Shown: positions 24,412 to 38,904 of the stretch, in pieces
How positions within the stretch are numbered: the first letter of the stretch is position 1
Layout of the letters: each line of letters opens with the position of its first letter
Assembly: GCA_903813345.2 (NCBI GenBank)
Contig: CAIIXF020000001.1
Location: forward strand, 18,063,915 to 18,127,914
DNA length: 64,000 bases
Direction of reading: 5' to 3'
Source: Owenia fusiformis
Lineage: Eukaryota > Annelida > Polychaeta > Sabellida > Oweniidae
Program-made: the position numbers and the translations under genes
Notes under the pieces: generated by a model
The model's database searches: none
Told to the model about the DNA's origin: nothing
What the model saw: only the letters and a program-made list of their open reading frames with translations

Positions 24412-26798
24412 TATATGCTTCTTTATGATATGATTTCAAAGATTGAGATTGCAAACAGTTTATTTTACATTTGAGATATTGGATAAGATGAGTTTTCCAG
24501 TATTTACATGTGTGCATGGGCCCAACGAGACTATAATGAAAAAAATGAATATATTGAAAATATCTCCTTATTTTTAATTAGTTATATTTTGGTATATCAT
24601 GAAGTTACATATAAGTTTGATAACAATACAGATCTTATATGTTAAAACGTTACGCATACAATAAGATACTAGATACCTTTGTATATATGCTAATCAGAAG
24701 AGCGCCGATTCTAGCAAAGTATTGAAGAGAATGCATTATAAAATATTCAATCTGAAAACACTATCTCTTCATTTATAACAATTCCCATGAAGGAAATTGT
24801 TCACTGATTGTCAGGAACTTTTTTTAACAAAACTTTGTGTGGATATTATGTACTTTTACATTGAGAACATTGAGTACAGATATCTATTTTTCACATGTCT
24901 CTCTTAATTACTGCGCCTTTTGATGATCTTCTAACTGAAAAAAAGTTTTGCCAATTTATTGCAAATTCCCCAAAGATTTCAACTACACGTCATATACCAT
25001 ATCTGTTGCTGAGTGGTCTGTTGAGGACATGCCTTGAATAGGAGCATCGAATTGGGTGCATATCCATTGAATGGTTATGATTTATCATTTAGCCATCACT
25101 CCACTCCATCCCGTTTGAGCTGTTCAAACGTTGGCTACACACGGTACACACTCTCTCGTGAATTGTCCAGATTTAGTTATTATCGTTTTTTAAAAATGTT
25201 TGTTAAAGTACAACAAAAAATTTGTTTGTTTTGAGTTTTACTTTTTGTAATTTATCGGATGGGTTATTTCTAGTGTTCAAAAATAACAATTTTCGCACCG
25301 TATTTCGATGAACACAAAACAATACGAGATAGCCGAAGTTGGAACTCACCAATTACCATTAACTTACATTTTTGGAAAGGTTGCAATTTGATCAGTATTT
25401 CTGAGAATTATATTGATTACATCAAATTAAAGTGCATCAATACTTTAACAGTTCAATCGATGAAACGTAATTGTTTATTTTAAACCATGATTTAAAATAA
25501 ATTGCAATGTTATGAAAACAACAATGTTACGACCTTTTACAAAACAAATGATCCATTTTAAATCTAAATGCCATACACTGTAGGTTCATTAAAATTGAGA
25601 GAAATTACTAATAATTATGTTTAAATATCACTTGACAGACGTGTGTGATAGTGAGTTGGGACATAGTTATGCAACCCATTTGTAAGGTTGTAACAGATTC
25701 AGGTTGACCAAAGTTATATTCCAATCCTTATTAGAAGTCAAACACCATCCTCATATCTTTGGTTTGGTGTGATGGTTTTTGTGTTATTTGGTAGGTTGAT
25801 CAAAATTGCATTCAGTTTTAAGCTAAATACTCATCGACCAGGTGCTGTTGTTGAAGATTGGAGTAAATGTACCATGGCATGACAGGTTGCTACTGGTTAT
25901 TTCTTGGTTTGATTCTAGTTCGATTAAAGCTGATGGTAGGTTGAGATAGCACTGTTTTGAAGAACGTGTACGTGAAACGTGTAAACATGGTCACCTATGA
26001 TATATTTTCACCTCACTGGTCTATATTAACCCGATTGAGTATGAGGGTGTGTGAGGTAAAAAATTGTCAGAAAGTCCCGTTTTAACCAATTCAGAGATTG
26101 ACAACAATTACCAGGGGTCATAGAATTGCACGTTTACGTTAAAGTTCTCTCAAATGCGTGTAACTTAACCTCGTTATAGCTTTCTTCAGACGTTGTCAAA
26201 GTGATTTCTCATAAAGGAAAGTTGATATTAAAAATCAACCAACTTGATTTGTATGCTAGCCCACTGCATGTCAATAAAACGCGCATTGGGATGATGTCTT
26301 ACTCAGAGATAACACTATCATGGCAGAATGCAGAAAAACACTGGTTGACATCTGAATCAGTTTTCACGTTTTCACATGTTACAGAAGCCAATATTGGAAA
26401 AGGTACAGAATAGAACAAAACTTTGTAGTTCCTGAGTAATGACACTGCTGAGTGATTTATAGATAAGAACCATTCTTTAGTCAGGGAAATATGCATACAT
26501 ACAAAGGTGAACGTCTTGCAATAAATCAAACATGTTTGTCAGTTACCTTGGGACCTTTAGGATTACCCGGTAACGGTGACTGAGTACAATGGCTTATTCT
26601 TTGTTATAATTGCAACACAAATAATTGAAACAATGCAACATTTTACAAATACAATTCCAATCGTTATTGGTAGCTTAACACTAACGAGTCTTGGTTAAAA
26701 GCTATGCCTCTCTAAATATAGCACCGTATTTAGGAGATATGTAATTTAGACTACACAACATCATAAGCAATGTTTATTGACTTGCATCAATTCTCTAG
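24412..26798. other. intergenic DNA, nothing recognised
   Basis: No domain-bearing frame, RNA gene or repeat array is visible. The overlapping opposite-strand frames near 26201-26529 shadow each other and match nothing I know. Confidence 0.55.
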
Positions 26799-26829
26799 TA
26801 CAGGGTAACACAAAAAACGCCACCCTGTA
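26799..26829. repeat. minimal inverted pair of mariner-type ends
   Basis: TACAGGGT (26799-26806) and ACCCTGTA (26822-26829) are perfect inverted repeats separated by 15 bases. The whole reads as two mariner-style termini joined back to back, with a TA at each outer edge. The left half (CAGGGTAACACAAAAA) resembles the reverse complement of a terminus-like sequence at 41286-41307. It may be an extreme internal-deletion remnant or a palindrome formed by transposition. Confidence 0.5.
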
Positions 26830-29800
26830 TATCCCAACTTCATTTGAGGAGAGAGATGTAAACGTAATTGTAAACGAGCTAGCGCAAGAACATCAAACTT
26901 CACCCACAAACCATCCTAAATACAATTAATGATTAAACCAAGACCACAGAAGCTATGTTTTCCAAAGAACAATGTCCAAGTGTTCAATTCTTTGAGTTAT
27001 GTTGATAGTCCTTGACGTTTTTATCAGATTTACTTTGATACAGGAATTGTCTGCACTTTTAATGGCATTGCACCAAACAATCTACCACGAAAAGACCTTC
27101 ATGTCGATGTTAAGGCGTTTGATAAATGTATTTATTTCATTATCATCGCATTGCAAACGAAACAGATGATAATATGGCACACCACATTGATTGCGACCGA
27201 GTGAAACGGAAGTACTTTCCCATTTATTAATAATACTCTGTTTACCATGAGTGCATATCGTGTCCTGGTCAAAGCCCTAGTTGTTTGTGTCTTTGAACAT
27301 CTCATCAATTCCAAGGTCCATACGGCCTTCAAAAACCACATCTCAATCAGTCAATGTTGTTTTCAATGTCGATGTATAGAACTGTCTAGATCAAAGTAAC
27401 CAGGATCTAAGTGTTATCCGGGTACAGCTAATGGTTATTGAAATGATGAATTTGCAAGTTTCCATTTCTGTAGCCAAGTTATCAAGATGGGAATCTGCTT
27501 CGTGTAGGTGGATCAAGATGGTGAACTCTTGCGTTGACAATGGGCTTGTTTATGGGATGCACCACGGAAGTACCTAAAAGCAAATGTAAGTATATGTTAG
27601 ACACGCATGGACTAATTACATTTAATGTTTGACCATAATCATTTCGAGTCATTAGAACGTATCTCAGGTGATAGCTCCCACAAACTGGAACACAACGAGC
27701 GTGCAGTCGCTCTATTAGACACCAACATTACGGTTGCATTGCCATTTAAATGACCCATTCCGACCAGCATGTTTCCATTTTATTCATGAACAATTTATAA
27801 AAAATGATACACCTACAGGAGCGTCACAGAAACTTTTCAAAAGTATACTTCTATGAAGAAAATTAAAGTTGCAGCATTTGGATAAAAATCAACATATCCT
27901 AAGCTCGATTTTAAACTATAAATCAATACATGACCTGAATATTTTACATTTTGAATATGCCCTTGGTAACTATTTCCATGTGTTTTTGTCAATGAATATA
28001 TAATTCAATCACGTCCCTCAATTGTGATTGGCATATCGAAGATATTATTTTATTGGTCATCGATATCTTATGCTCCATTAGCTTCTAGGGTAGGAGCGAT
28101 CTTATAAGGGAAAAATGAATGCATCAATAATCAATAATATAATCCCGTGTTTAAATGAACATATTTTTGCAAAGAAAGCAAGAACTAAATAACAGTAGAT
28201 TATATATTGTTTTTAATAAATATATTCAGATAACCATACGAGACTAATGAATAAAACACATGGAGATAAATCATCTGATCAATACAATTGATTAAGTGAA
28301 GATATATCTGATTATTTATGCATTGATAAACCGATTATTGTATTACCTTTATAGAAGTTTCCCGTCACCTTATCGATACCTTGAAACCCAGACACCTTGA
28401 ATATGTTTTATTGCAATAACCTATTTTATTTTATGGGAGATTAAAACGTAATTATTCTTATGTTGTTTGTTTTATTGAATATAACGCATCATTTGATTTG
28501 TCATTACAAAATGGCAATTAATTAAATAATCTGTTTGCAAATCTCTTTTGAGGTAAAAAGCTAACCAAGCCGCGGTGGATATTCATTGACATGTTGTATT
28601 GGCGATTCCAGCAAAAACGTAAATCTACGTCAGCTATGTCCGACTTGATCGTTAGTTCAGTGTACGTTTATAGCCGGCTGTTCAGAAATGTGCAGTACTC
28701 ATTCATAATATGCATATCTCATGAAAAAAGTATATCTAACCTTCAACATAGCTATTAATAGATCATATACTAATGCCAAGAAAAAGGCCAAGAAAACTGC
28801 GAACATTTTACCAAACAACAGTGACGACGTCGGCAGATTTACACCATGTTGTTTTTGTTTATTTATATTTTAGCAGTTGAATCTTTTACGCGTTTGTTGC
28901 TGTTAATTGCCTTAAATGTAGGCTGAGTGGAATGGCATTTGTAACTATTAGGACAGGCGTACCTCGTTTCTATTTTACATTTTACCATTTTACACCCAAT
29001 GCAAATACATATTGTATCGAGGAAAACAAGTGATGAAAATACAAGAACATCAACCCACTCGTTGAACTTATTTCCCGTGAGCGATGACTTGAAGCTAATA
29101 CATTAAGGTTTTCTAATCAACCAAATTAACTTTTGAACACACACTGAGGAAACGAATCAATACAGGATTTCTGGGTCGGACTTTGTGCACAAAATAAATA
29201 AAAAATGAAATAATTTATTAGAACCAATTTTGACCTTACACCACATTAGGTAAACGTTAATCCCTAATATCATTTGACAGATGTTTGTGATCCCGACATA
29301 TTTACGCAACCAATTTGACATGGTAAAACAGGCTCAAGGCGACAGAAATGTTGAATGATTTATTCACTTGGGTTAGCTAATGCCATTTGTATGGTTAAAT
29401 GGGTTTAAGTATTTTCAGAGATTTTTCATGTTTTTCACTTGAAAAAACTGAATCGCAAAGTCATTCAGTTTGTCGATTTGTTGAACTCCTATGGCTTGCT
29501 CCCTTTATGGCACATGGCAGGGATGATATTTGTTCGATGGTTTCTGTTCGAAAACGTATGGTATGGTGTATTCTCAGATTAATACAATAATGAGAAACTA
29601 GAAACGGATTCTGTTAAGTTAAACAAGAAGAACGGTTGTCTAAACTTAAATCTCCAATGTTCTAGCTCCTTTCGTACTTCACGTGGTTTACTCTATTTAT
29701 CGGAATGTTTATGAACAAATGAGGACAATATTTGGGATAATTGAGTGATTACTTGTAGTTTTACAGCATATAACACTGTGCTTTTTGGTTTTATTGTTCG

Positions 29801-32800
29801 GTGCTATTTATAAGGGTTTCTATGTTTATCTTCTTCAAAGTATACCCCTTGAACTATCTGATCAATTGAACAGTAACTCAGTTCAGAATTCACATTCAGC
29901 AATACACAAATACCGAGGTATTTTATATACCTGTTCCATTTAAAAGTAAGATATCATTCTTATGGACCCTCTAGAAGCGAATCATTATTTCTGCTTCAAT
30001 ATTAATGATAATGAAGCTAGTATGTATGATATCTTTGTGATTTGAGAGAGGATTGTGATTTTATAGCAGCTCGGCTTTGTACAAAGGTGTCACTTTAACG
30101 TCGGACAATTGCTTCCTGATTTACGAGGATTTGAGACAATGCTCATAATTGCCATTTTCGCCCGTGGATGGCCTCATTTTTATTGAAGCAATTTGTTGGA
30201 AGAATTCGTTTAGGCTTAAATGTATTATCAGCTTAACCATTTCAAATTGGGGATCGGAACAACAGAATCTATTTTTATGTCGACAGTTTCCAGCATTTTC
30301 ACATCTTCTTGATCAAATCAATTTCTATTTAATGTCTGGAAGATATCAGTTATCAGATCACTCAAAGATCAATTGATAATTTTTTGGTGGGTGTTTTTAT
30401 GTCCTTAGGATGACTGCATTCAGAAAGAAATTCACGTTCATTTTTCGCTATTTGAATTAACGTAGAGATGACTCGAATGTACAGTATATTGAACAACCCA
30501 AATACTACTATCTTCCCGTTTTATCGCCAGTACCATGCATGTAAGCTATTTCGACCCTCCACTCCTATTGAAGGATATGGTACTAATGTTCACAAGCGTG
30601 TGACAAAATGCTCGGGTCACACTAAGGAAACAATGCCACCAAAATAGATGAAATTCTAATAAAATATAACGTTGAATGCATCTATCATAGCTTTCTGTGT
30701 ATATCAACATGGTATTGTGCTACATAAAAAGTTTGTAATTGATGTTGTCATTCTCAGATTAGAGCCTGATCTTTTGATTAACAAGATTCGGGTTTACATT
30801 GAGTTTCTCAAAGCTCGTGATAATTCACACGACCCTCTATCAAGGTGGAGTTAAGATGAGCAATCATTAGATATTGTAAAGAAAGTCATACTCCAGCCGT
30901 GACGAATTATGGCAATTGTAATGGTTCTATCTACTCTCTGTCATTCTAGGCGTGTCACTATCTAAAGATGCATACATAAATAGCATATAGAGTTATAGAC
31001 CACCTATAACTATATCGTATTGTTATACTAATGATGCTCTTTAGGTCAAGCTGTTGTTATGTAAATCAACTATCTCCTGTGTGGGAATCCGCATTTCAGC
31101 ATCCTGCAAATTATAGACAAATCTTGACACTAAAATAAACGAATATTTTCACATGAAAAAATAATTTTAAGAAATGGAAACACATAAAAATCTCCCTTAT
31201 ACAAGAGACTATGGGCATCTCGTTTGTAAAATATATTAATGATTAACTCAAGTAAAGGTAGATGAAAAGTGTATACCGATGGTGCTACCATAAAGATCTT
31301 CAGATTGACTGAGTGCCTTGAATGGTTAGGTAAACTGTAACAAGAGGCATGGACTTGGAAGATCAAAGGAACCGCCACTGGAGAACAATTGTTTCGCTAA
31401 CAGAGGGTCAGTCTTGGGTCAATCATAGATATCCTCTCTGTATAACAGTTAGTGGTTGCCATAATTTAAATACCTCAACGTTTGATCTTAGTTTTTAGTC
31501 TCTGACATGCATGTATATAATTGTATTGTGTATGTACACTGTGCACTTCCGCAAAGGCGACTCAAGATTTTTATAGTGCATCAAAGTAAAACGTTTGGTC
31601 AATCTAGTGCAGTTGTGGAAACGTTTTATAGATGCTTTCGAATGATAAGTGACATGAATTGCAAAGTCTTTGATCTACTTACTTTACATTGAACACTCAT
31701 ACTCGAAAAAAAATATTTGCTCGTTTTGTTTTTAGTTTTAAATCATATCTATAGCACACGTATGTGATCGTTGATACCTTTAAATTGATATTTTTATTTG
31801 GCAAACTAGTTAATTGCGCCTATTAATGCAACTAACTCCGATTATAAAAAAAACATTTTAGACATTATGACTCTGACAATAGAACTCATAAGTCAACAAG
31901 GATAGTGTTTTATTGACTGTAGTGTTCGAGTACTATATCAAGTCTGTATTGGATGAAGAGATAAGTCGTGTCATAATTCAAGTATTTAGTGTTAAACCCG
32001 CGCATTGCAATCAAATATATTATGCAAACATAAACAACAGTTCATGATTTCGAGAAACAATTGGGAACCCTTCAAATGAATTCAGTGTTTCCAATCGCAT
32101 GTTTAGGTCACAGTTAGCAATAAAACACTGGAGAATCTCAAGTTTAACAGGATGCTATAAACGGCCTCAAGTTGATCGACTGATGACCTCTGCTACACGA
32201 TGGCCACCAGAACAACCCGACATCTATCGAAATATTTTAAGTTAATCCGAAACAAGTGAAAGTGAGTGTCCGATTTTTGATAAAGTTTTTGTCATTTTAT
32301 TGAACTATTTTATTTCCCATGTCGTTAATAATCGATATGATTTATTTCTAGAATATTCAGATGAAGGGAATTCCCGATTTCCTTAATGTTGATACCGATA
32401 AAAAATATATCATTTGAACCATTTTAATTAACGAATCGTACCTATTGTTTATGTATTGTCTATTTATACTTACTCAATTATTAAAACAACATCGTGACAC
32501 AAATGACTGCAAATATTAGGACATTTTTGCACTTTTGAACGTTTCGTAATGTGTACCTATAAAAACAGGATAATATATTGAAACTTTGAACACACCTGCG
32601 GAGTATATTACGGTAATCATCAGCAGACATGCTACCCCCAAAGGATGATAAATAACGACCTTTCCCTTTATTGATTTTTCGTTAATTTCAAATCTTCATG
32701 GTTCAATCGAAATTTACATTTACTCTGCTTTTCAATGACAGTTGGCTCTCCCTTGAATTCATATTTTAACGTTCAAGATGGGACATCTGTAACACTTTCA

Positions 32801-35150
32801 TTCATCTGTCATTTTTCATCAGTTTTAAATATTGGCTTGGCCATTCTCTCGGACAAAGTTCATTGGTATAAAGGGTTTCTTGGGAGAAAACACTCTAATA
32901 CACACACCACAATACAAAATCATATAGAGTCCATTCTGATACTCATTATACTCCAAATACCTCATTTTGATACCCTAAGTAATATCTTTTAAAACAAAAG
33001 TAGAAATACGAATGAAACGTCAATAAAACACCCATTGATGATACATTTTGATAATACAGTAATGCATAACTTCAATTATGATATATCCCATAAGTTATAA
33101 TTATGTATCCCATTAATCATATAGTGTTACATATGCCCTGTGAATCACACATTTCTGTCGTTATTGCCTCTCAATAGGGAGTTTATATTAACAACCTCAT
33201 TACGATCTCGTAAGCTATTATCGGGATATATAATGAAAATGCTGCGCCTGTCGAGAATGTAATACCAAAATTATATCTAAACGTTTCGGTAGGTGTCAGC
33301 ACAATATAGACTGACCATATAATGCCACTAAGAGACAAATGTCTGTGACCTTTAGGGAAGCGACATAAATTTTCATACTTTTACATCTGACAGGGGGATA
33401 TTGGGTTACAGATAATACGAGGCTCAAGGGTATTAGTTCTTCTTCTTACAATTTACGCTTCTGAGCCCAATTTGCATTTCTGGATTCGTTCTCACAAATC
33501 ACCATGGCTTAAAACGGCTTATCTAAGGCGCTTCGGTGAAGGCTGTCTTTCACAAGAAGAAATGGAATACATCAACAAGAATTATGGGACTATGTTTCTA
33601 TTTTACATTGTTTCATATTCTACCGCTACCGTCTGTATATTATTTTTTGACTTGAAATGATAATTTGAATACATAAAATACAAATCGTAATAACAGTAGC
33701 TAATGCTTTCTTTGGCTTAGTTTGGTCCTTCAAAGTATCCCGTTGTCCTTTCCTAGTTTATGGCAATTGTTAAATTTCCCAAGTATATTTACCTACATAT
33801 TAATGAATACATAAAATGTAGTTGTTAACTTTTATAAATAAATCTTTTAATGATGATGTATTAAATAAATTTCTTCAACGGTGATATGTTTTATAAGGTT
33901 TTCATTGAAGTCATCTGAGATATTATCATACGCTGATCTGTCTTACAATTTAAGACATATATCATGTGTAAATTATTGATACGTACGTCGTATATATACA
34001 TATGCAATGGAGCAGTGGAAATCACGAAGATAAGCCAGAAACAAGCCAGAAACACAATAAAAACGTTTTCATAATATGACTGTAAAACACGCATGACAAA
34101 GGTGTTTCTTTCTTTCATTCGGTCAAGGTTGAGGTCTGCAATAAGGGATACCATATCATAGTTTCCCAAACAACTGGATATAATCTGTCATGTTTCCCAT
34201 GTTAGTATTGTATATAGCTACAAGTATATTCTCATAAATAAATCATTGAAATATAGGTTAATTGTATGTAAAGCCTTAAGGGTGAGTCAGAAAATGATGA
34301 CAATATGACTGTAATGTTACCCTGCGTGCAGAGTCTAGTTAACCTACAGACGAAGCTCTCTTTTAAGAAGTGAAGTCAAACGAATGCAAAGGGTACTGTA
34401 ATGTAGGCACTTGCAACAAATAAGGTGTTCCTATATTTGTTCTTTGGCAATCTTTTTAAAATATGCTATACTTCAAAAAGTAAACCAATGATGATTGTCT
34501 AGGTTGAAAAGGAAAAAATGATATGTTCTAAATATTAATTTACCATTGGTTTCTATTAGAATTAAAAAATTGGAAAATGCATTTTTCTCTGAACCACTTT
34601 CATGCATGGATCGATAAATTAACTTATCAATCAATTTTCATAATTTTTTCGACAATACACGTGAGGATGAATGTTATACACTGACGTGAAATATGGCTTA
34701 TCTAAAGCCTCATGTGACCTCTACAATTTAGTTTTAAATAAATTCAGTTTTTGAAATTAAAAAAAGTTTCACATATCATATTTAGATAGCATTCGGTTAG
34801 AGTACAATATAAGTCAAAGTGATACTTTATATGGGGCCTTTAAGAAATGCCATCAAAATGAGTAATCGGGTTTATTAGTTTGGACATATTCCACACATGT
34901 TGGAGTTTAATGACGTCACACACACAATGATCACTACCACTCGCCCTCTTTCAAATTCTTTAAATGATGTTCAAATTAAATTTCAAGTTAAATAGTGAGT
35001 CAATGGATTTTTGCTATTTTCTTTCAAAATAGACAATATCCCATTTGATGTATTTTTGATAACTAGTTGAAGGTAAATACAATATATATACTTAATATCT
35101 ATTTTGGTCCACCGTGAAAATGAAATCATTCTGAACTTACTTAAAACGTA
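26830..35150. other. intergenic DNA with a possible decayed coding block
   Basis: Most of the stretch shows nothing. Around 27060-27760 composition is less A+T-rich. One 65-codon plus-strand stretch (27380-27574, just after a TAG) stays open, and translations of either strand look coding-like but are broken by stops, so a degenerate mobile-element or gene fragment is possible. I cannot assign a family. No homeobox is present. Confidence 0.4.
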
Positions 35151-36026
35151 CACTCCCCTCCATAAGTTTGGCAACCTTTTTTCTCCATTGAACTACGTGT
35201 TAAAGCCTCTTTACGTTTGAATTTTTATTGACTTAACCGGCGATGAAATAACTTATGATATTGATGGAAACGTAACTTGACTTTATTTCCAATACCTCCA
35301 AATTTTCTCAATTTTTTTCCTCAATTACAATAGGTCGAAAATTGATGATAAATTTGATGAATTTTTGAAAATCGTCATTCTTATATAATCCAATGGGAAA
35401 TGGAGGGTTCGGGGCAAATCAGAAATCAGGATATCTTTTCAGTAAAAGATTAAGCAAAAAATATTTTTTTATATAGAAAATTGAATTGTCTAACTTTTTT
35501 GAACACCAAGTGTTTAGTTTATTTGATGAATATTAAAGTTACAGCGCTTCAAAGTCATTTTTGAAAATTATTTTTCGCCTCCTGTGTTATTTCAATTGGA
35601 GAGGTTTTTTGAAAAACAATTTTGACTTTAAAGCCCTATAACTTTGTTGAACCTGAAGAAACACATCAATTTTTTGTTAAATAAAGTTAGCAAATTCAAT
35701 TACCTGCCTAACTCGTATTTTTGCAAGGACTCGGATGGATGGATATTCTGTCATATGACTTGCGACAAACCTACCATTTCCCATTGGTTAACATGGGAAT
35801 GTCGATTTTCAAAAATTCATCAAATTCATCATCAATTTTCGAACTATTGTAATTGAGGAAAAAAATTGAGAAAATTTGGAGGTATTGGAATTAAAGTCAA
35901 ATTACGTTTCCATCAATAGTATAAGTATTTTCATCTAAGGTTAAGTAAATAAAAATTCAAAGGTAAGGAGGCTTTAACACGTAGTTCAATGGGGGAAAAT
36001 TGTTGCCAAACTTATGGAGGGGAGTG
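35151..36026. mobile_element. fully palindromic Tc1/mariner-type foldback element
   Basis: The element starts CACTCCCCTCCATAAGTTTG and ends CAAACTTATGGAGGGGAGTG, and both ends abut TA. Its two halves are diverged reverse complements over essentially the whole 876 bp. Landmarks pair about the centre near 35588: the Phe/Asn-rich AT blocks AATTTTCTCAATTTTTTTCC with GGAAAAAAATTGAGAAAATT, and ATGATAAATTTGATGAATTT with AAATTCATCAAATTCATCAT. There is no transposase. The plus-strand open frame 35644-35856 is part of one arm and not a gene. A transcript through it would form long imperfect double-stranded RNA. Confidence 0.88.
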
Positions 36027-36107
36027 TATCTTCTTTGGTTACTGTACCATTGGAAATAAATGAGCAAATAGCGCTACCAGTTATAGTAAAATACAGAGGT
36101 TATTTAC

Positions 36108-36459
36108 CATCATGATAAATCATGACATCTCATTTCTTCTCAGCCCTGAGATGCCAGGATATAATGAGGTTGATTTGGCGATCTGGGAAAGCCCAAAATT
36201 GAGGATTTTTGAGATCGTTCATCTCAGCTCATATTCCATCTAATCATAAAACGTGTGTACTTGTGCCTGTTCTAACATCTGCTGTTAAATACAATGCCTA
36301 TTATGTAATGAATTGACATTGAGGTAAATGATTACATGATAACTATCACACTTGCTGACAGTTATAACTCTTCCCATCTGATATGCTCATAGAATATTCC
36401 TCATTAATATCAGAGCATGTTTCAAGTGAAACAGAAAAGTTGCTATGAGTATCAAAATG
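36108..36459. repeat. dispersed repeat, long version
   Basis: Two blocks of this region recur 2.5 kb to the right. CATCATGATAAATCATGACA onward (36108-36143) matches 38905-38940, and the block starting GTGAAACAGAAAAGTTGCTA (36426-36459) matches 38941-38973. Here the blocks are separated by 282 bp; there they are contiguous. The 282-bp part has no obvious terminal repeats. Confidence 0.6.
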
Positions 36460-36778
36460 GTTATTTCCTCGGAGAGATTAAGTATTGGTTTTATTCCTCG
36501 TGACAATATGATATTTCATAAATATTCCAATAACTTTTAATGAATTTTTATCCCATGGTATACACAACTTTTTCATGAATCATCAGTTCAGAATCAATAT
36601 CTGATTCTTGTATGATACAAATCCAGGGTATATTTTTAGTCTTCACAAATATGACTTAACTTTTCGACTTTTTGAAATATGAAAACTTTATTGAATGACA
36701 TCAACACATCAACATAAAGATCAGCAACATTTTACACTGAACGAAATAGAAAGTATTGGTTGTTTGGCAAAATTTCCC

Positions 36779-36829
36779 GGGAGGTGAATACGATTTTCGC
36801 GAAAGGAGTGGGAGGTGAATACGATTTTC
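36779..36829. repeat. 20-bp direct repeat, period 31
   Basis: GGGAGGTGAATACGATTTTC occurs at 36779-36798 and 36810-36829. A further GGGATAAC pair lies about 70-100 bp downstream. It appears to be a fragment of mobile or minisatellite DNA. Confidence 0.7.
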
Positions 36830-38904
36830 TTGGATTGGGTAGGGACAATGAGATTTTCAATATCAAAAGTATTCCCAGGTGTTATTCATCGTGGGATAAC
36901 CATCATAAAGTGGGATAACAGTCTGGTAATTCACACTTCTCCATTGAACTACATATTTAAGGGAAATACTTTCTAACACTAGTAGTAGTTTGATTTTGTT
37001 CCTTTTGAAAATCGTCATCCCTACTCTTTGAGTTAGAGATAATATTTTGATCTAGCCTTAACCAATCAGAATACTGACCATACGGTCAATAAAAATCAAC
37101 TCCCCTATCGAAATTGCATTCACCAATATGGCAATTGAAATGTCCAATTCAAACGAAATTAGGAGCTTTTCGATTTGGAGATGACTTAAAACGATGAGTT
37201 ACAAGATTTTTTTGCGACTGGCTCAGTAATCTATATTGAATATCAATTCAAAATAAATTGTAAATTCATTTTTATGTTATTGCACTCATTGGCATAACTA
37301 AACCGTTTAATTCAAGCCAATCAGCCAAACCTATTACGGGGGCATGGTATCCATATGCTTAGTCAGTATAACCAAATGTTTGGTTTGAAACGTTTTGCAT
37401 TCATAGGACCAAGAAACGTTCGGAATGTCCTTGTCCATAAATCTGGAATTCGATCTTTTGCCCTTTGACCATTTTCATCTTATCTGGGCTGTATCTTTCG
37501 ACAGACTAGTTCCCACGACTGTTACAAGTCGTGCAATTGATATTAGGTAGATGTCTTGTGTATATTCTCCTCTCTTGATATATGATATGGTTTGATCATG
37601 TTCTTTGTTTCCTTGATTTGGAATATCGTATTTAAAACTACATATTCAGTTTAGAGTTTCCTACATCGATGTACATTATGACATCTAATATGCCATTAAT
37701 ATGGGTAAATCATCATCACCAATTGATGATTTATTGACCGATTGCTGGAGGAACGGTGCTAACACCACAATTTAACAGTTACGAAACGTATAGTCCCATG
37801 TATAATATGTGTAATAAGATGTTTTCTTCGAAAGATTATATATTCCTATTATCCTTGCTCCAAAACCAATAATTCATGCATGATTTTCTTTTGGTTTAAG
37901 GGAGTTAATTTCCCATACACTTCTAATTTGCAAAATACTGATTATAAAGATATGCTTAGGTCATCAGAGTGCCTGTAAACATATATATTACGCTTATCGT
38001 CATTTTCTTCATTACAAATGTACACTCCAATTGTAGGAAAACTCGATGTTCTTGCACAGGCTATTACGATAAATCAAAGAAACAACGACCATCGCATTAC
38101 AAAGTCTGATTTATTTTCCATACTGCCATGATAAAGCAAAATGTAATCCAAAAACTGGATTCAAATAAATGTTAATAAGTTTGCACAAATGCATTTGGCG
38201 TGCAAAGAATACGAAAAATAACTAATGAGATATGATAACGTTTCCAGGAGATATTATTGCATGCAGATTTATTCATGGAGGCTAATGGATCGACCATTAA
38301 TCCACATGGTTGGAGAAGGGGTCGAACGTCATAGCAATATATTTAAAATAGATTTATTTCAATTTGATAATAACCAAATGTTTTGTAATTTGCTGTCTTT
38401 CTATTGAAAGAAACATATCAGAACACAACATACCATAGAATCTTAAATCACAACCGGAAAATGAATCAAACCCAAGCATCCCACACTATTGTCTAGAACG
38501 TTCAAATAAAAACCAAGGTCGATCTACACAATTTAGGAATTATTATCTCAATCCAAAACCTCGAGATCATTGACATTTAATTTATACTGGAGTAACTTCA
38601 AATGCTTTTAAAAAACATACTTCGAAGAATTAAGTGCAATAATCCTTGTATTTCAATAAAATCAAAGACTAGCATAAAAGCTCTAGCTCAGAATATTTTG
38701 CTCGCGTGTAGACGAGTTTAATCATGGTCTCTCTTGAATAGAATATGACGGTCTTTACTATTTACAACGTACGCGTGTCTATATTTGCACGTGTCATGCT
38801 CAAAATCGAAACCCCCAAAGGCAACATCTGAAAAAGAATTCATGACTAATGTATAAACGAATAATTATTACGTGTATTAACTTATATGAAAACCACAGAA
38901 GTGG
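36830..38904. other. intergenic DNA, nothing recognised
   Basis: No coding, RNA or array signal that I can support. Short frames such as 38225-38407 have no domain resemblance. Confidence 0.5.

Noticed and set aside
35644-35856. Plus-strand 70-codon open frame
   Set aside because: It lies within one arm of the palindromic Tc1/mariner-type element and has no transposase character.
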